A DNA stretch of 38,501 nucleotides, taken from a virus. Location: IMG/VR virus record IMGVR_UViG_3300036944_000889, positions 1 to 38,501 of that record; one strand, given 5' to 3'. A program made the position numbers and the translations under genes. How positions within the stretch are numbered: position 1 is the stretch's first letter; each line of letters begins with the position of its first letter. Below the pieces are notes generated by a model, which saw only the letters and a list, made by a program, of their open reading frames with translations, was not told where the DNA came from and ran no database searches. Shown one piece after another: positions 26,270-34,694 of the stretch.

Positions 26270-28021
26270 ATGAAAAAACTATATTTTCTAGCCGGACTTC
26301 CTAGGTCTGGATCGACAGTTCTAGCCGCAATTCTAAATCAGAGACCAGATATGTACGTATCACCTACGTCTGGTCTATCTGATATGATTGGTCAGGCTAT
26401 TTCTGTCTGGGAAAATAACCCAACATATAAAGTTCAAGACAGAGATGAATCTGAAATTCTTCAGATCGCGATGGGAATCGCTCAGGGAAATTATTCTACT
26501 ATCGATAAGCCGATCATCGTCGACAAATCTAGATCTTGGCCAGCGCCACAGATCATGGAAACCATGTCTAAAGTCATGGGAGAAGCTCCTAAGATTATTG
26601 CCACAGTTCGGAATGTACCAGACTGCGCAGCATCTTTTGTTAGAATTGCTAAGCCAGAAAATCTTGATAAATTCTTACTCGAAGGGGGTCTGATCGAACA
26701 CCTCAAGACTTCATATCTGACTCTAGAAGCTGGATATGCTGAAGCCCCAGAAAACTTCTGTATCATTGATTATGATGATCTGATGGATGATCCCAAATCA
26801 CAGTTGAATAAAATTGAACAATTCTTAGAGCTAGAACCATTCGAATATGATATTACAAACATCGAAAGTTCAGCAGTAAAAGAAAAAGACGAAGAAGTCT
26901 GGAATATTCCTGATCTGCATAAGGTAGCACCAAAGCTAGAACGTCAACATTCACAGTCTGCTCTAGATGTTTTGGGACCTCGATATGCAGACTTCATGCA
27001 AGCTAGATTCTGGTTAGGCGAAACTCCAGAAGACAGAGAACTCACTCTTCTAGATAAACAACTAGAAGCATCTAAGGTTGGTGACTTCGAGCTTGGTTGG
27101 GAGTTAGCTCAGCAGCTAGAAAAAGAAGAACCTCTGAATAATCGTGCTGCATACAATCGTGGTTGGTATCTTCTGAATCAGGGAAGACTATCTAAGGGGC
27201 ATCGTCTTCTAGATAAAGGCAGACTAGAAAACGTATTCGGAAACAGAGTACCGAATACTCCTCAACCGATGTGGACAGGAACAGAAAGAGGAACCATTCT
27301 TCTGAATCTCGAAGGTGGTTTGGGAGATCAGATCTGGGGAGTCAGATTTGCTAAAAATATCTCCGCTCTGGGAAACAAAACAATCGTAGCCTGTTCGGGT
27401 GAACTCATTCCAACTCTGAAAGATTGTCCCGGAGTCACTGCTATCATCGATCATTCTGCAGTCGGTGGAGTATATCACGACTACTGGGTTCCTTCGATGT
27501 CCGCTATTCTACCTCTAGGATTAGAATACAAAGATATTTCCGGTAAGCCTTATATTGGCAAGCACCACAAATACTCTAATCCAAAGCGTCTACGAGTCGG
27601 AGTCAGATGGCAGGGCAATCCCAGATTCGAGCACGAACAACATAGAGTCTTTCCACCTGAACTCTTGTTCAACGTTCTAGAAAATTATGATATTGATGTT
27701 GTATCTCTACAAAGAGACGAAGGTGCTCAGCACACTCCTAGCTGGATGCTGACTCCAAATCTTGATACATGGGAAGACACTAGAATAGCAATTTCGGAAT
27801 GTGATTTGGTTATTTCGTCATGTACCTCGGTAGCACATCTATCAGCAGCTATGGGAAAGAAGACGTGGATTATTTCACCGATTCTTCCATATTTCCTCTG
27901 GGCTCCTCCAGGAGAAAAGACTTGCTGGTATAATACTGCTACTATATTCAAGCAAACTAAGCCAAACGAATGGGAAGAAACATTCGACATTATAAATAAT
28001 AGACTAAGAGGAGAAGTTTAA
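26270..28021 (+). CDS. Sulfotransferase-TPR-glycosyltransferase fusion enzyme
   Basis: A 583-residue protein with three parts. Residues 1-250 are a sulfotransferase: the 5'-phosphosulfate loop FLAGLPRSGSTVLAAILNQ (about 6-24), DKSRSWP (85-91), the 3'-phosphate motif VRNVPDCAASFVRI (113-126) and YDDLMDDP (168-175). Residues about 265-320 look like TPR helices (GDFELGWELAQQLEKEEP, YNRGWYLLNQGRL). Residues about 340-580 resemble the GT9-like domain of TPR glycosyltransferases: GGLGDQIWGVRFAK (349-362), GVRWQGNP (444-451), and DLVISSCTSVAHLSAAMGK (512-530). It would use PAPS and a nucleotide sugar. No signal peptide, so it acts in the cytoplasm. Position among fibre genes suggests it modifies fibres; altering host surface sugars is an alternative. 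Confidence 0.8.
   Translation: MKKLYFLAGLPRSGSTVLAAILNQRPDMYVSPTSGLSDMIGQAISVWENNPTYKVQDRDESEILQIAMGIAQGNYSTIDKPIIVDKSRSWPAPQIMETMSKVMGEAPKIIATVRNVPDCAASFVRIAKPENLDKFLLEGGLIEHLKTSYLTLEAGYAEAPENFCIIDYDDLMDDPKSQLNKIEQFLELEPFEYDITNIESSAVKEKDEEVWNIPDLHKVAPKLERQHSQSALDVLGPRYADFMQARFWLGETPEDRELTLLDKQLEASKVGDFELGWELAQQLEKEEPLNNRAAYNRGWYLLNQGRLSKGHRLLDKGRLENVFGNRVPNTPQPMWTGTERGTILLNLEGGLGDQIWGVRFAKNISALGNKTIVACSGELIPTLKDCPGVTAIIDHSAVGGVYHDYWVPSMSAILPLGLEYKDISGKPYIGKHHKYSNPKRLRVGVRWQGNPRFEHEQHRVFPPELLFNVLENYDIDVVSLQRDEGAQHTPSWMLTPNLDTWEDTRIAISECDLVISSCTSVAHLSAAMGKKTWIISPILPYFLWAPPGEKTCWYNTATIFKQTKPNEWEETFDIINNRLRGEV
27991..27998 (+). promoter_or_regulatory. T4-type late promoter box TATAAATA
   Basis: An exact TATAAATA lies in the 3' end of the fusion-enzyme gene, 22 bases before the next start, which also has AGGAG at 28009-28013. 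Confidence 0.5.
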
Positions 28022-28422
28022 TGTTTTATGTACTTGTAGAAAATGATAATATAATTCAATGCATTGATTATACTCCAGACGAAAATGATGGAGCATGGAG
28101 AGAAGCAATTGAAGTTAAACCAGAGCTGATCAGAAATCATCAGATCTACGGTGAACACTATTTCGATCTATCGAAAACTCCAATAGAAATTGTCTGGCCA
28201 GTTTTAGCTAGGCCAGTAGAAGATAGAAAAAATCAGGTAACAGGAATACTTGAATCTAGATCACTGGAAATCTGCCAGGAAGAAATGAATAAAGCTTTAT
28301 TTGAAAATCGTGATGTAGATAATTCTATTATTCAATCGGCAAGAGCCGATCGCGATACGAATCTAGCTCTTGTTTCAGCTTGTGTAAGTCATACTGATCT
28401 AGATGCTTTAGGCTTTGATTAA
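28021..28422 (+). CDS. Small protein of unknown function in fibre region
   Basis: A 133-residue acidic protein. The N-terminal half is beta-like (MFYVLVENDNIIQCIDYTP), and the C-terminal half is helical with charged residues (LEICQEEMNKALFENRDVD, ADRDTNLALVSACVSHTDL). Its size and place behind a fibre-modifying enzyme resemble fibre assembly chaperones, but I do not recognise a family. It starts on the previous stop (TAATG) with a strong AGGAG 7 bases upstream. A 103-base gap follows. Confidence 0.65.
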   Translation: MFYVLVENDNIIQCIDYTPDENDGAWREAIEVKPELIRNHQIYGEHYFDLSKTPIEIVWPVLARPVEDRKNQVTGILESRSLEICQEEMNKALFENRDVDNSIIQSARADRDTNLALVSACVSHTDLDALGFD

Positions 28423-28525
28423 GATGCTTTAATTGTTTTTGTCAAGATCTATTATACCATGATTCTAAAAGTATGTCAAGGAAAAAATGCACGTTTACTA
28501 AAAAAAGTTTAGGAATCAAAAGAAA
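28423..28525. other. Largest gene-free gap (103 bp)
   Basis: The gap holds the leftward sigma70-type promoter, a second TTGACA on the minus strand (28445-28440) without a good -10, and the second copy of a 10-base direct repeat AGATGCTTTA (28401-28410, 28422-28431). No convincing terminator was seen. A 17-codon ORF at 28459-28512 lacks a ribosome binding site. Confidence 0.6.
28451..28479 (-). promoter_or_regulatory. Perfect sigma70-type promoter, leftward
   Basis: On the minus strand, TTGACA (28479-28474) and TATAAT (28456-28451) are separated by exactly 17 bases, with a TG one base before the -10 box (extended -10). All twelve consensus bases match. It lies in the largest gene-free gap and points against every gene, so its transcript would run antisense into the 133-residue gene. 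Confidence 0.65.
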
Positions 28526-28861
28526 ATGGCAGCAAAAGCTAATATTATAATCGATCAGGGCGCTACGTTTAGTACGTATTTAGCTCTAACAAACGAGGCT
28601 GGAACTGTTATGGACTTAACGGATTACACTGCACGCGGTCATATCCGAAAATGGTATACCTCCTCGACATATACTTCATTCAACATTACTATCCCGACTC
28701 CAAATACTGGTTATGTTTATATTGCTCTAAGTGCAAATACTACAGCCAATATGGAGTCGGGTAGATATGTTTATGATATTGAAACTGTAGCGGCAAACGG
28801 AGTTATCACTCGCGTTATTGAAGGAGTTGTAACAGTAACTCCGGAGGTTACAAAAGCCTAA
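28526..28861 (+). CDS. Small beta-rich virion protein
   Basis: A 111-residue protein with a pattern common in small phage structural proteins: NIIIDQGATFSTYLALTNEA, then MDLTDYTARGHIRK, then an ESGRYVYDIETV strand and IEGVVTVTPEVTK at the end. The 'DQGATF ... DLTGY-ARG-IR ... G-YVYDIE ... EG-V-V-PEVT' layout is seen in phage tail or prophage proteins with an Ig-like fold. It follows the promoter-bearing gap and has AGGA about 11 bases before the ATG. It lies 2 bases before the next gene, suggesting a joint unit with the fibre genes downstream. Confidence 0.65.
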   Translation: MAAKANIIIDQGATFSTYLALTNEAGTVMDLTDYTARGHIRKWYTSSTYTSFNITIPTPNTGYVYIALSANTTANMESGRYVYDIETVAANGVITRVIEGVVTVTPEVTKA

Positions 28862-28863
28862 TC

Positions 28864-29181
28864 ATGTCAGGAATCACTGCTGTCATCAAACAAAACCTTG
28901 GAATGACTAACACAAAGCTTGTTGCGAGCGTTCCAGTTTTTGCGAGAGAAAAGAGTGAGCCAGTAATTAAAGCTCAACTTAGAGCTCAGACTAATTCAGC
29001 TACTTATGTTAGAGAGACTAACCCGATTATCCTTAAGAATGCTGGTCCGCCTGTTACGTCGATAACACAGGCAGATGATGTTAACATGGATAATCCTATA
29101 AATAATAGCGTACTAATATACAACGAGACTGATGAGCAGTTTCACTTAGATCAATTGTCGCTAGACGGTGGCGATTTTTAA
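28864..29181 (+). CDS. Small protein next to fibre genes, unrecognised
   Basis: A 105-residue protein with a basic N-terminal half (VIKQNLGMTNTKLVASVPVF) and an acidic C-terminus (NSVLIYNETDEQFHLDQLSL, then DGGDF). The C-terminal pattern resembles short attachment tails seen in phage fibre and baseplate proteins. It lies between a small virion protein and a 749-residue fibre, suggesting that it bridges or caps a fibre. I do not recognise a family. Confidence 0.6.
   Translation: MSGITAVIKQNLGMTNTKLVASVPVFAREKSEPVIKAQLRAQTNSATYVRETNPIILKNAGPPVTSITQADDVNMDNPINNSVLIYNETDEQFHLDQLSLDGGDF
29097..29104 (+). promoter_or_regulatory. T4-type late promoter box TATAAATA
   Basis: An exact TATAAATA lies near the 3' end of the 105-residue gene, 93 bases before the next fibre start. 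Confidence 0.35.
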
Positions 29182-29197
29182 TTTTAAAGGATAGGTA

Positions 29198-31447
29198 ATG
29201 GCGAATACAGTTTTACAAATTAGACGAAGTAATGCTACAGCAATTCCTGCGTCTCTGTTCGTCGGCGAATTAGCTTACTCAGGTAACTCTACTTCAAACT
29301 CACTCTTCATCGGTCACCCAGACGGATCGACTGGTGTTATTCGAATTGGTGGTGGTAAGTACGGTTACTTACACCAAGCAACACCGGGTGTGAACGCAGC
29401 TAATACCGTTAGAATTACTGATGCTAACGCATTCATTTCAAACACATATACTGCTGGACTGTTTGTTTCAGCTTCAATTGCCTCTCCTACTGCTAACTCA
29501 ACTGCAGCTCTTATCACGACAATTACTCCTCAGGCCAACGCTACTCAACTTGGTTCTTCGGCTACAGGTTCAAACACTGAACTAGTAACTTCTTACGCTA
29601 TTAAAACTTACGTCGACGGTAAGACTTCTTCGCTTTCTGCTGCTGGCTCAAACCAACAAATTCAGTTCAATAACTCTGGTGTATTTGGAGCTGATGCTAC
29701 ATTCACCTTCAACTCTGCAAACGATACGCTGTCAGTTGGTAACACAGTAATTACTGGAACTTTAACTACTGTTGGCTCTTCTCTTATTCTATCTACTGCT
29801 GCTGCAGCTCCAGTAATTACTCTAGCTTCTAACGCAACGACTTCGAATACTACTATTTCTGGTAACAATTTAGCTGTTACTCCAGTCGCAACTTTTGCGA
29901 ATGGTATCATCGTAACTGGCGCAGTAAACACCGGAACTCTAAACACAACTGGTATTGCAACTCTACAGTCTGCTAATATCAACGGTCTAACTACAATTAA
30001 TGCTAACTTAGTTGTTCAAGCTACTAACACATACATTAATACTCAGATGTTTACGGTTTCGACTAACTCAACCGTACAACCAATCTTAGCAGTATCAAAT
30101 GGTACAGTAACAAATACTACAATCTCTGGTTCAAACTTTATCGTTAATCCAGCTACTGCTCTAAACGGTGCAGTAACAGTATCGAATACACTCAATGTCA
30201 CTGGCTTATCTACTCTAGCTACGGCTAACGTAACTGGCCTGGCTAACGTATCTTCTCTAAACGTCGCAGGATCTGGTACTGTAGGGACTCAAATTTCTGT
30301 TGGGGCTAACGTTGTAATTAACACTACTGCACACAGAACTGGTAACTCTACTGTTTACACTAATGTAACATCTGCTGGTATTACTTCTACTGGATCTCTA
30401 GCTGCAGCATCGATGACTGCAACTGCGAACATTAACGCAGCAAACTTTATTGCTTCGGCTAACGTTAATGCGGTGAACATGACAATCACTGGAGTCACTA
30501 CTCACTCTGGTGTAACTACGTTTAACAGTAACGTTATTGTTAACTCTACTGGATTTTATGTTAACGCAGCAACAATCACACTAGCTTCTAACGCTACAGT
30601 AAATACTTTTGCGATTACCTCAAACGCTACTGTAACAAATACAAATATTAATGGAACAAACTTCATCGTTTCTCCAGCTACTGCTCTAAACGGTGCAGTA
30701 ACAGTATCGAATACTCTGAACGTAACCGGTCTATCGACAATGGCAACTGCCAACGTAACTGGCCTGGCTAACGTATCTTCTCTAAACGTTGCTGGCGCAG
30801 GTACAGTTGGTACTTCTCTATCGGTCGGAGCTAACGTTGTAATTAATACTACTGCGTATGGAACTGGTAACTCTACTGTTTACACTAACGTAACATCTGC
30901 TGGCATTACCTCAACCGGATCTATCTCAGCTGCTAACTTCACGGCAACAGCTAACATCTCCGCCGTAAATATGAACATCTCTGGAAACCTAACGATTTCC
31001 GGTACAACTACAACAGTCGACACTGTAACACTTCAAGTCAAGGATAACTTCGTTAAGGTTGCTGCACAGAATGCTAACTTAGCAACAGACGTTGTTGACT
31101 TTGGTATCTACGGTGCAGCTAATACTGGTGGTGTTGCTACTTACTACGGTCTAGCTAGATCAGCAGCTAACAATGGTATGATTCTATTCAGTACAACTAC
31201 TGAACCGGGTGCGACTACTCTTACTGCTCCAACTCTAATGGCTCTATCCACCGCCTCTATCACTCTGACTACTGCTCTAGCTGCTACATCTGGTGGTACT
31301 GGAACAAATACCTACACAACTGGTGATATGATTTATGCTTCTGCTACGAACACTCTTTCTAAGCGTGCGGCTGGTGTTGAAGGCCAAGTTCTGCAGATGT
31401 TTTCTGGTGTTCCTACCTGGGGCGCTATTGATGGCGGAACATTCTAA
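29198..31447 (+). CDS. Repeat-containing tail fibre protein
   Basis: A 749-residue protein. The N-terminus (MANTVLQIRRSNATAIPASL, then FVGELAYSGNS, LFIGHPDGSTGVIRIGGG) is a widespread fibre opening in T4-like marine phages. The centre has Asn/Thr/Val-rich repeats, including an 83-residue module present twice (near residues 318-400 and 493-575). The C-terminal part has LQVKDNFVKVAAQN, ATYYGLARSAANNG, then GGTGTNTYTTGDMIYASA and GQVLQMFSGVPTWG, a common fibre or head-fibre tail segment. It would form part of the adsorption apparatus. AAGGA precedes the start. Confidence 0.75.
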   Translation: MANTVLQIRRSNATAIPASLFVGELAYSGNSTSNSLFIGHPDGSTGVIRIGGGKYGYLHQATPGVNAANTVRITDANAFISNTYTAGLFVSASIASPTANSTAALITTITPQANATQLGSSATGSNTELVTSYAIKTYVDGKTSSLSAAGSNQQIQFNNSGVFGADATFTFNSANDTLSVGNTVITGTLTTVGSSLILSTAAAAPVITLASNATTSNTTISGNNLAVTPVATFANGIIVTGAVNTGTLNTTGIATLQSANINGLTTINANLVVQATNTYINTQMFTVSTNSTVQPILAVSNGTVTNTTISGSNFIVNPATALNGAVTVSNTLNVTGLSTLATANVTGLANVSSLNVAGSGTVGTQISVGANVVINTTAHRTGNSTVYTNVTSAGITSTGSLAAASMTATANINAANFIASANVNAVNMTITGVTTHSGVTTFNSNVIVNSTGFYVNAATITLASNATVNTFAITSNATVTNTNINGTNFIVSPATALNGAVTVSNTLNVTGLSTMATANVTGLANVSSLNVAGAGTVGTSLSVGANVVINTTAYGTGNSTVYTNVTSAGITSTGSISAANFTATANISAVNMNISGNLTISGTTTTVDTVTLQVKDNFVKVAAQNANLATDVVDFGIYGAANTGGVATYYGLARSAANNGMILFSTTTEPGATTLTAPTLMALSTASITLTTALAATSGGTGTNTYTTGDMIYASATNTLSKRAAGVEGQVLQMFSGVPTWGAIDGGTF
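30149..30397 (+). repeat. 249-bp direct repeat, first copy
   Basis: This segment and 30674-30922 align without gaps at a fixed offset of 525 bases. They share long identical runs, including the stretches coding LNGAVTVSNTLNVTGLS and NVTGLANVSSLNVAG. Confidence 0.75.
30674..30922 (+). repeat. 249-bp direct repeat, second copy
   Basis: Second copy of the 525-base-offset repeat within the 749-residue fibre gene. Differences are scattered and mostly synonymous. Confidence 0.75.
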
Positions 31448-31450
31448 ATA
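31443..31450 (+). promoter_or_regulatory. Near-consensus late promoter (TCTAAATA)
   Basis: TCTAAATA matches the late box at 7 of 8 positions, overlaps the stop of the 749-residue fibre gene, and lies 48 bases before the next fibre start. Confidence 0.35.
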
Positions 31451-31466
31451 CTTTTGAATACACTCT

Positions 31467-31480
31467 CCGATATATATCGG
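31467..31480. other. 14-bp perfect palindrome upstream of fibre gene
   Basis: CCGATATATATCGG at 31467-31480 is a perfect inverted repeat in the 51-base gap between two fibre genes. It could be an operator, a small hairpin or a weak terminator; no T-run follows it. Confidence 0.55.
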
Positions 31481-31498
31481 TGTTAATGGAGTAGCCAA

Positions 31499-34400
31499 AT
31501 GGCGAACACAAAGATTCAATTCAAGAGGACGACTGTGTCTGGTCGTCTTCCTAACACTACAAATAGCTCAAACACTCAGTATATCGATGCTGGTGAATTT
31601 GCAGTAAACTTAGCAGACTCTAAAGTCATATCCTCAAACGGAACCGTAACGTTTGAAGTCGGTGCAAACTTAACAACATCTTATATCAGCAGCAACGTAA
31701 GCATCGGTGGAATTACGTTGATCAATACTACTGCTATGTCTACCAATAACATCTATACTTACGGAACAGTGAGAGTTCTGAATCAAGCTAACACCGCAAA
31801 GTATCAAGACATCTCAGTGGACGTTAATGGATATATCAACTTCTCGACGGTTGCGATCCAGACAACTCTTGTCGCAGGTACTGGTTATTGGAATTTAATT
31901 ACTTCTCTGGGTCCTCTAGTTGGTAACTCTCAGGTTGGTGGATATTATTTCAGCTCATCTAACAACGCAACTTCTGGATCTCAAGATACCGGAATCTATA
32001 GAATTGCCGCCGGTCAATTAACTGTTGGCAACTCAACAAAGGGTGACACCTCAGGCAGCATTGTTCTGTCAAATCTATACGCTGGAAATACTGCAGCTAA
32101 CACCGTAGCAAACACCACAACAATCAAGATTTCCACTAATGCTACTCTATATAGCACAATCAATTCTACTGCAATCAATGTTGGATCTAATACTGCGCAG
32201 TTTGGTACTGCGATGTATGTTTCAGCTAATGGCAACTTAACACTCAACGGCGTGGCTAACTTAGCTAATACGGTGTATGGTTGGTCTAAAGTAGATACCG
32301 CTATAGCAGTAAACACTTATTATAAAATTGCTGAGTTACCAACATCATCTAATGGAACATACGACCATGTTGTTATCGAAGGTCTTTTAGACGACAACTG
32401 GATCTCTACAAATAAAACCGAAGTTAAAATTCTATTCAGTAACAGAAATGCTTTTACTTACCGATATTATTTGAATGGAACTCGACAAAATGCATCAAAA
32501 ATTCTAGCTTTCTTAGAAGCTAATTCTGCTGTATCAATTTATTATGCTACAGAAGTCGGTGGGGCTTCTTATATATCAGCTTCGATGAATATCACTAAGA
32601 CGATAGGAGCAACAGTATTTGCTACTCCTGTTGCTAATACTACTCTGCCATCTGGTACAAGAAACTTCGATACTGCAAACTCATCATATACTCCTCTTCT
32701 AACAATTCCATATTCTGGTGTTCCTTCATATTCTGGCCAAAATATCATTCTTGCCAACACTACAACTTTTGGTGGTACGGCTAACAACGCTACTTATCTG
32801 AATGGTCAGCTATCATCATATTACACAAATGCTACAAATATTTCAGCTGGAACTCTAGCAACAGCAAGACTTCCAGCTGCTATTAACGTTGCAACTTCAA
32901 CATATGTCGGAAATGCTACCGTGTATACTGTTCAGAACGCAACTTCATTTTCTGGTACATCAAACAACTCTACATACCTCGGTGGATTTACCTGGGCTGC
33001 TCCGGGTGGAGTTGGGTCTGGGACAGCTAACACTGGTGCGTTCACAACTCTGACAACAACTCAGGGAAATATCGCCAACACAACTACTGCAACTACTGGC
33101 CAGGTAACTGCTTACGCTAGCATGCAAGGCGGTAGATCATATTACGCTTATGATATGAACAGCTATGCTGCTCTATATGAAGCTAGATTTGGTAACTCAT
33201 CGACTTCTACCAATATCCCGACTGGTATGACCGGCAATTTCTACTGGTACGGAATGGGAGCTGGTGACACATCAGCTAGAGGATTTGATCTCCTTGGAAC
33301 TTCATCTTCGCAACTATGGTTCAGAGAAAGATCGGCAAATACCTGGAACCAAGTTGTTACTGCAAATACTGCTCATACTTTAAACGGAGTCATCACATTT
33401 GCAGCTAACGCGTCATTCACAGGAAATGCTACTAACAGAATCATAGTTGGTTCTACAACTATTAATGCAACAACGTATAGCGGCACATCAAATAACGCTC
33501 TATATCTTGGAGGAACTGCGGCTGCTGGTTATCAGACAACAGCTGGATTGTCTGCTAATGTTCTAACTCTATCAGCCAACTTAGCTACATATGTCGGCAA
33601 CTCTTCTGGTACAATTGCTAACATCACGTCTTGGATCACTGGTAACGCTGCTACAGCTTACACCAATGCAGTAACAGTTGCAGCTAACGCTACTAACTTA
33701 TCTAATGGAACGGTTCCTACTGCTAGACTTGGATCCGGCACAGCTAACTCTACAACCGTACTTTACGGAAATGGAGTCTGGGCTGCAGCTCCAGGCGGCA
33801 GTGGATCTCCCGGCGGATCAAATACTCAATTACAATTTAATGACTCTGCAGCATTCGGCGGATCTTCTTCTCTAACATTTGATAAAACTACAGTAGTTCT
33901 AAGTGTTGGTAACTCTACCGTTAACACAACAATCAATTCTACCAGCTTCTCTGGTACATCAAACAATTCAACTAATTTTAATGGATCTAGCTTAGCAACA
34001 ATTCAATCTCAAATTACTGGTAACGCTGCTACAGCATATGCTAACGCAGTTGCTAATGCTGCTGCTCTGTATCAAACAACCGCTGGTTTATCTGCTAATG
34101 TTTTAACTCTCTCGTCTAACTTAGCTACTTATGTCGGTAACTCTTCTGGTACAATTGCTAACATTGCTTCCTGGATTACCGGCAACTCAGCAACAGCTTA
34201 TACCAACGCAGCTGCTCAAGCAGCAACAGCTTATACCAACGCGGTAACAGTTGCAGCTACTGATGCGACAACTAAAGCCGGAACAGCTTATACCAACGCG
34301 ATTGCTATCGCAGCTAATGCTACAAACATCTCAACCGGAACTCTAGCAACGGCAAGACTTCCAGCTGCTATTAACGTAGCAACATCAGTTTACGTAGGTA

Positions 34401-34660
34401 ACGCAACTGTATATACTACAACAAACGCTACTTCTTTCTCTGGTATCGCTAACAATGCAACAAACCTAAACGGACAAGCAGCTTCATATTATACAAACGC
34501 TACAAACCTTGCTACAGGCACAGTCCCTACTGCTAGACTTGCAACCGGTACTGCTAACTCTACAACCGTACTTTACGGAAATGGAGTCTGGGCTGCAGCA
34601 TCCGGTTCTGGCACTACAGCTGGTCGCGCATATGCATTTTCCTTAATCAACGGGATATAA
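31499..34660 (+). CDS. Large repeat-containing tail fibre with globular inserts
   Basis: A 1053-residue protein. The N-terminus (MANTKIQFKRTTVSGRLPNT, then YIDAGEFAVNLADSKV) is a fibre attachment-type opening. Residues about 260-420 are a non-repetitive globular insert (WSKVDTAIAVNTYYKIAELP, DHVVIEGLLDDNW). Residues about 540-640 resemble a knob domain (NFYWYGMGAGDTSARGFDLL, then SQLWFRERSANTWNQVV). The rest shares repeats with the 1277-residue fibre: YLNGQLSSYYTNATNIS, GTLATARLPAAINVAT twice, and YVGNSSGTIANI twice. Globular inserts between rod repeats are a usual place for receptor binding. Confidence 0.75.
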   Translation: MANTKIQFKRTTVSGRLPNTTNSSNTQYIDAGEFAVNLADSKVISSNGTVTFEVGANLTTSYISSNVSIGGITLINTTAMSTNNIYTYGTVRVLNQANTAKYQDISVDVNGYINFSTVAIQTTLVAGTGYWNLITSLGPLVGNSQVGGYYFSSSNNATSGSQDTGIYRIAAGQLTVGNSTKGDTSGSIVLSNLYAGNTAANTVANTTTIKISTNATLYSTINSTAINVGSNTAQFGTAMYVSANGNLTLNGVANLANTVYGWSKVDTAIAVNTYYKIAELPTSSNGTYDHVVIEGLLDDNWISTNKTEVKILFSNRNAFTYRYYLNGTRQNASKILAFLEANSAVSIYYATEVGGASYISASMNITKTIGATVFATPVANTTLPSGTRNFDTANSSYTPLLTIPYSGVPSYSGQNIILANTTTFGGTANNATYLNGQLSSYYTNATNISAGTLATARLPAAINVATSTYVGNATVYTVQNATSFSGTSNNSTYLGGFTWAAPGGVGSGTANTGAFTTLTTTQGNIANTTTATTGQVTAYASMQGGRSYYAYDMNSYAALYEARFGNSSTSTNIPTGMTGNFYWYGMGAGDTSARGFDLLGTSSSQLWFRERSANTWNQVVTANTAHTLNGVITFAANASFTGNATNRIIVGSTTINATTYSGTSNNALYLGGTAAAGYQTTAGLSANVLTLSANLATYVGNSSGTIANITSWITGNAATAYTNAVTVAANATNLSNGTVPTARLGSGTANSTTVLYGNGVWAAAPGGSGSPGGSNTQLQFNDSAAFGGSSSLTFDKTTVVLSVGNSTVNTTINSTSFSGTSNNSTNFNGSSLATIQSQITGNAATAYANAVANAAALYQTTAGLSANVLTLSSNLATYVGNSSGTIANIASWITGNSATAYTNAAAQAATAYTNAVTVAATDATTKAGTAYTNAIAIAANATNISTGTLATARLPAAINVATSVYVGNATVYTTTNATSFSGIANNATNLNGQAASYYTNATNLATGTVPTARLATGTANSTTVLYGNGVWAAASGSGTTAGRAYAFSLINGI
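33743..33789 (+). repeat. 47-bp identical direct repeat, first copy
   Basis: Identical to 34553-34599. It codes ANSTTVLYGNGVWAA within the 1053-residue fibre. Confidence 0.8.
34553..34599 (+). repeat. 47-bp identical direct repeat, second copy
   Basis: Identical to 33743-33789, 810 bases downstream and in the same reading frame, so recombination between them would give an in-frame deletion of 270 codons. Confidence 0.8.
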
Positions 34661-34663
34661 ATC
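34656..34663 (+). promoter_or_regulatory. Near-consensus late promoter (TATAAATC)
   Basis: TATAAATC matches the late box at 7 of 8 positions. It overlaps the stop of the fibre gene and lies 31 bases before gene 13, the first gene of the neck-terminase run. Confidence 0.5.
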
Positions 34664-34694
34664 CTAAATATAAAATAAAACGGAGAATAATTCT

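Noticed and set aside
28459-28512. 17-codon basic ORF in the largest gap
   Set aside because: No ribosome binding site and too short to distinguish from chance; it overlaps the leftward promoter.
19343-34660. Diversity-generating retroelement acting on fibre repeats
   Set aside because: No reverse transcriptase gene is in the window and repeat differences are mainly synonymous, not adenine-directed amino-acid changes.
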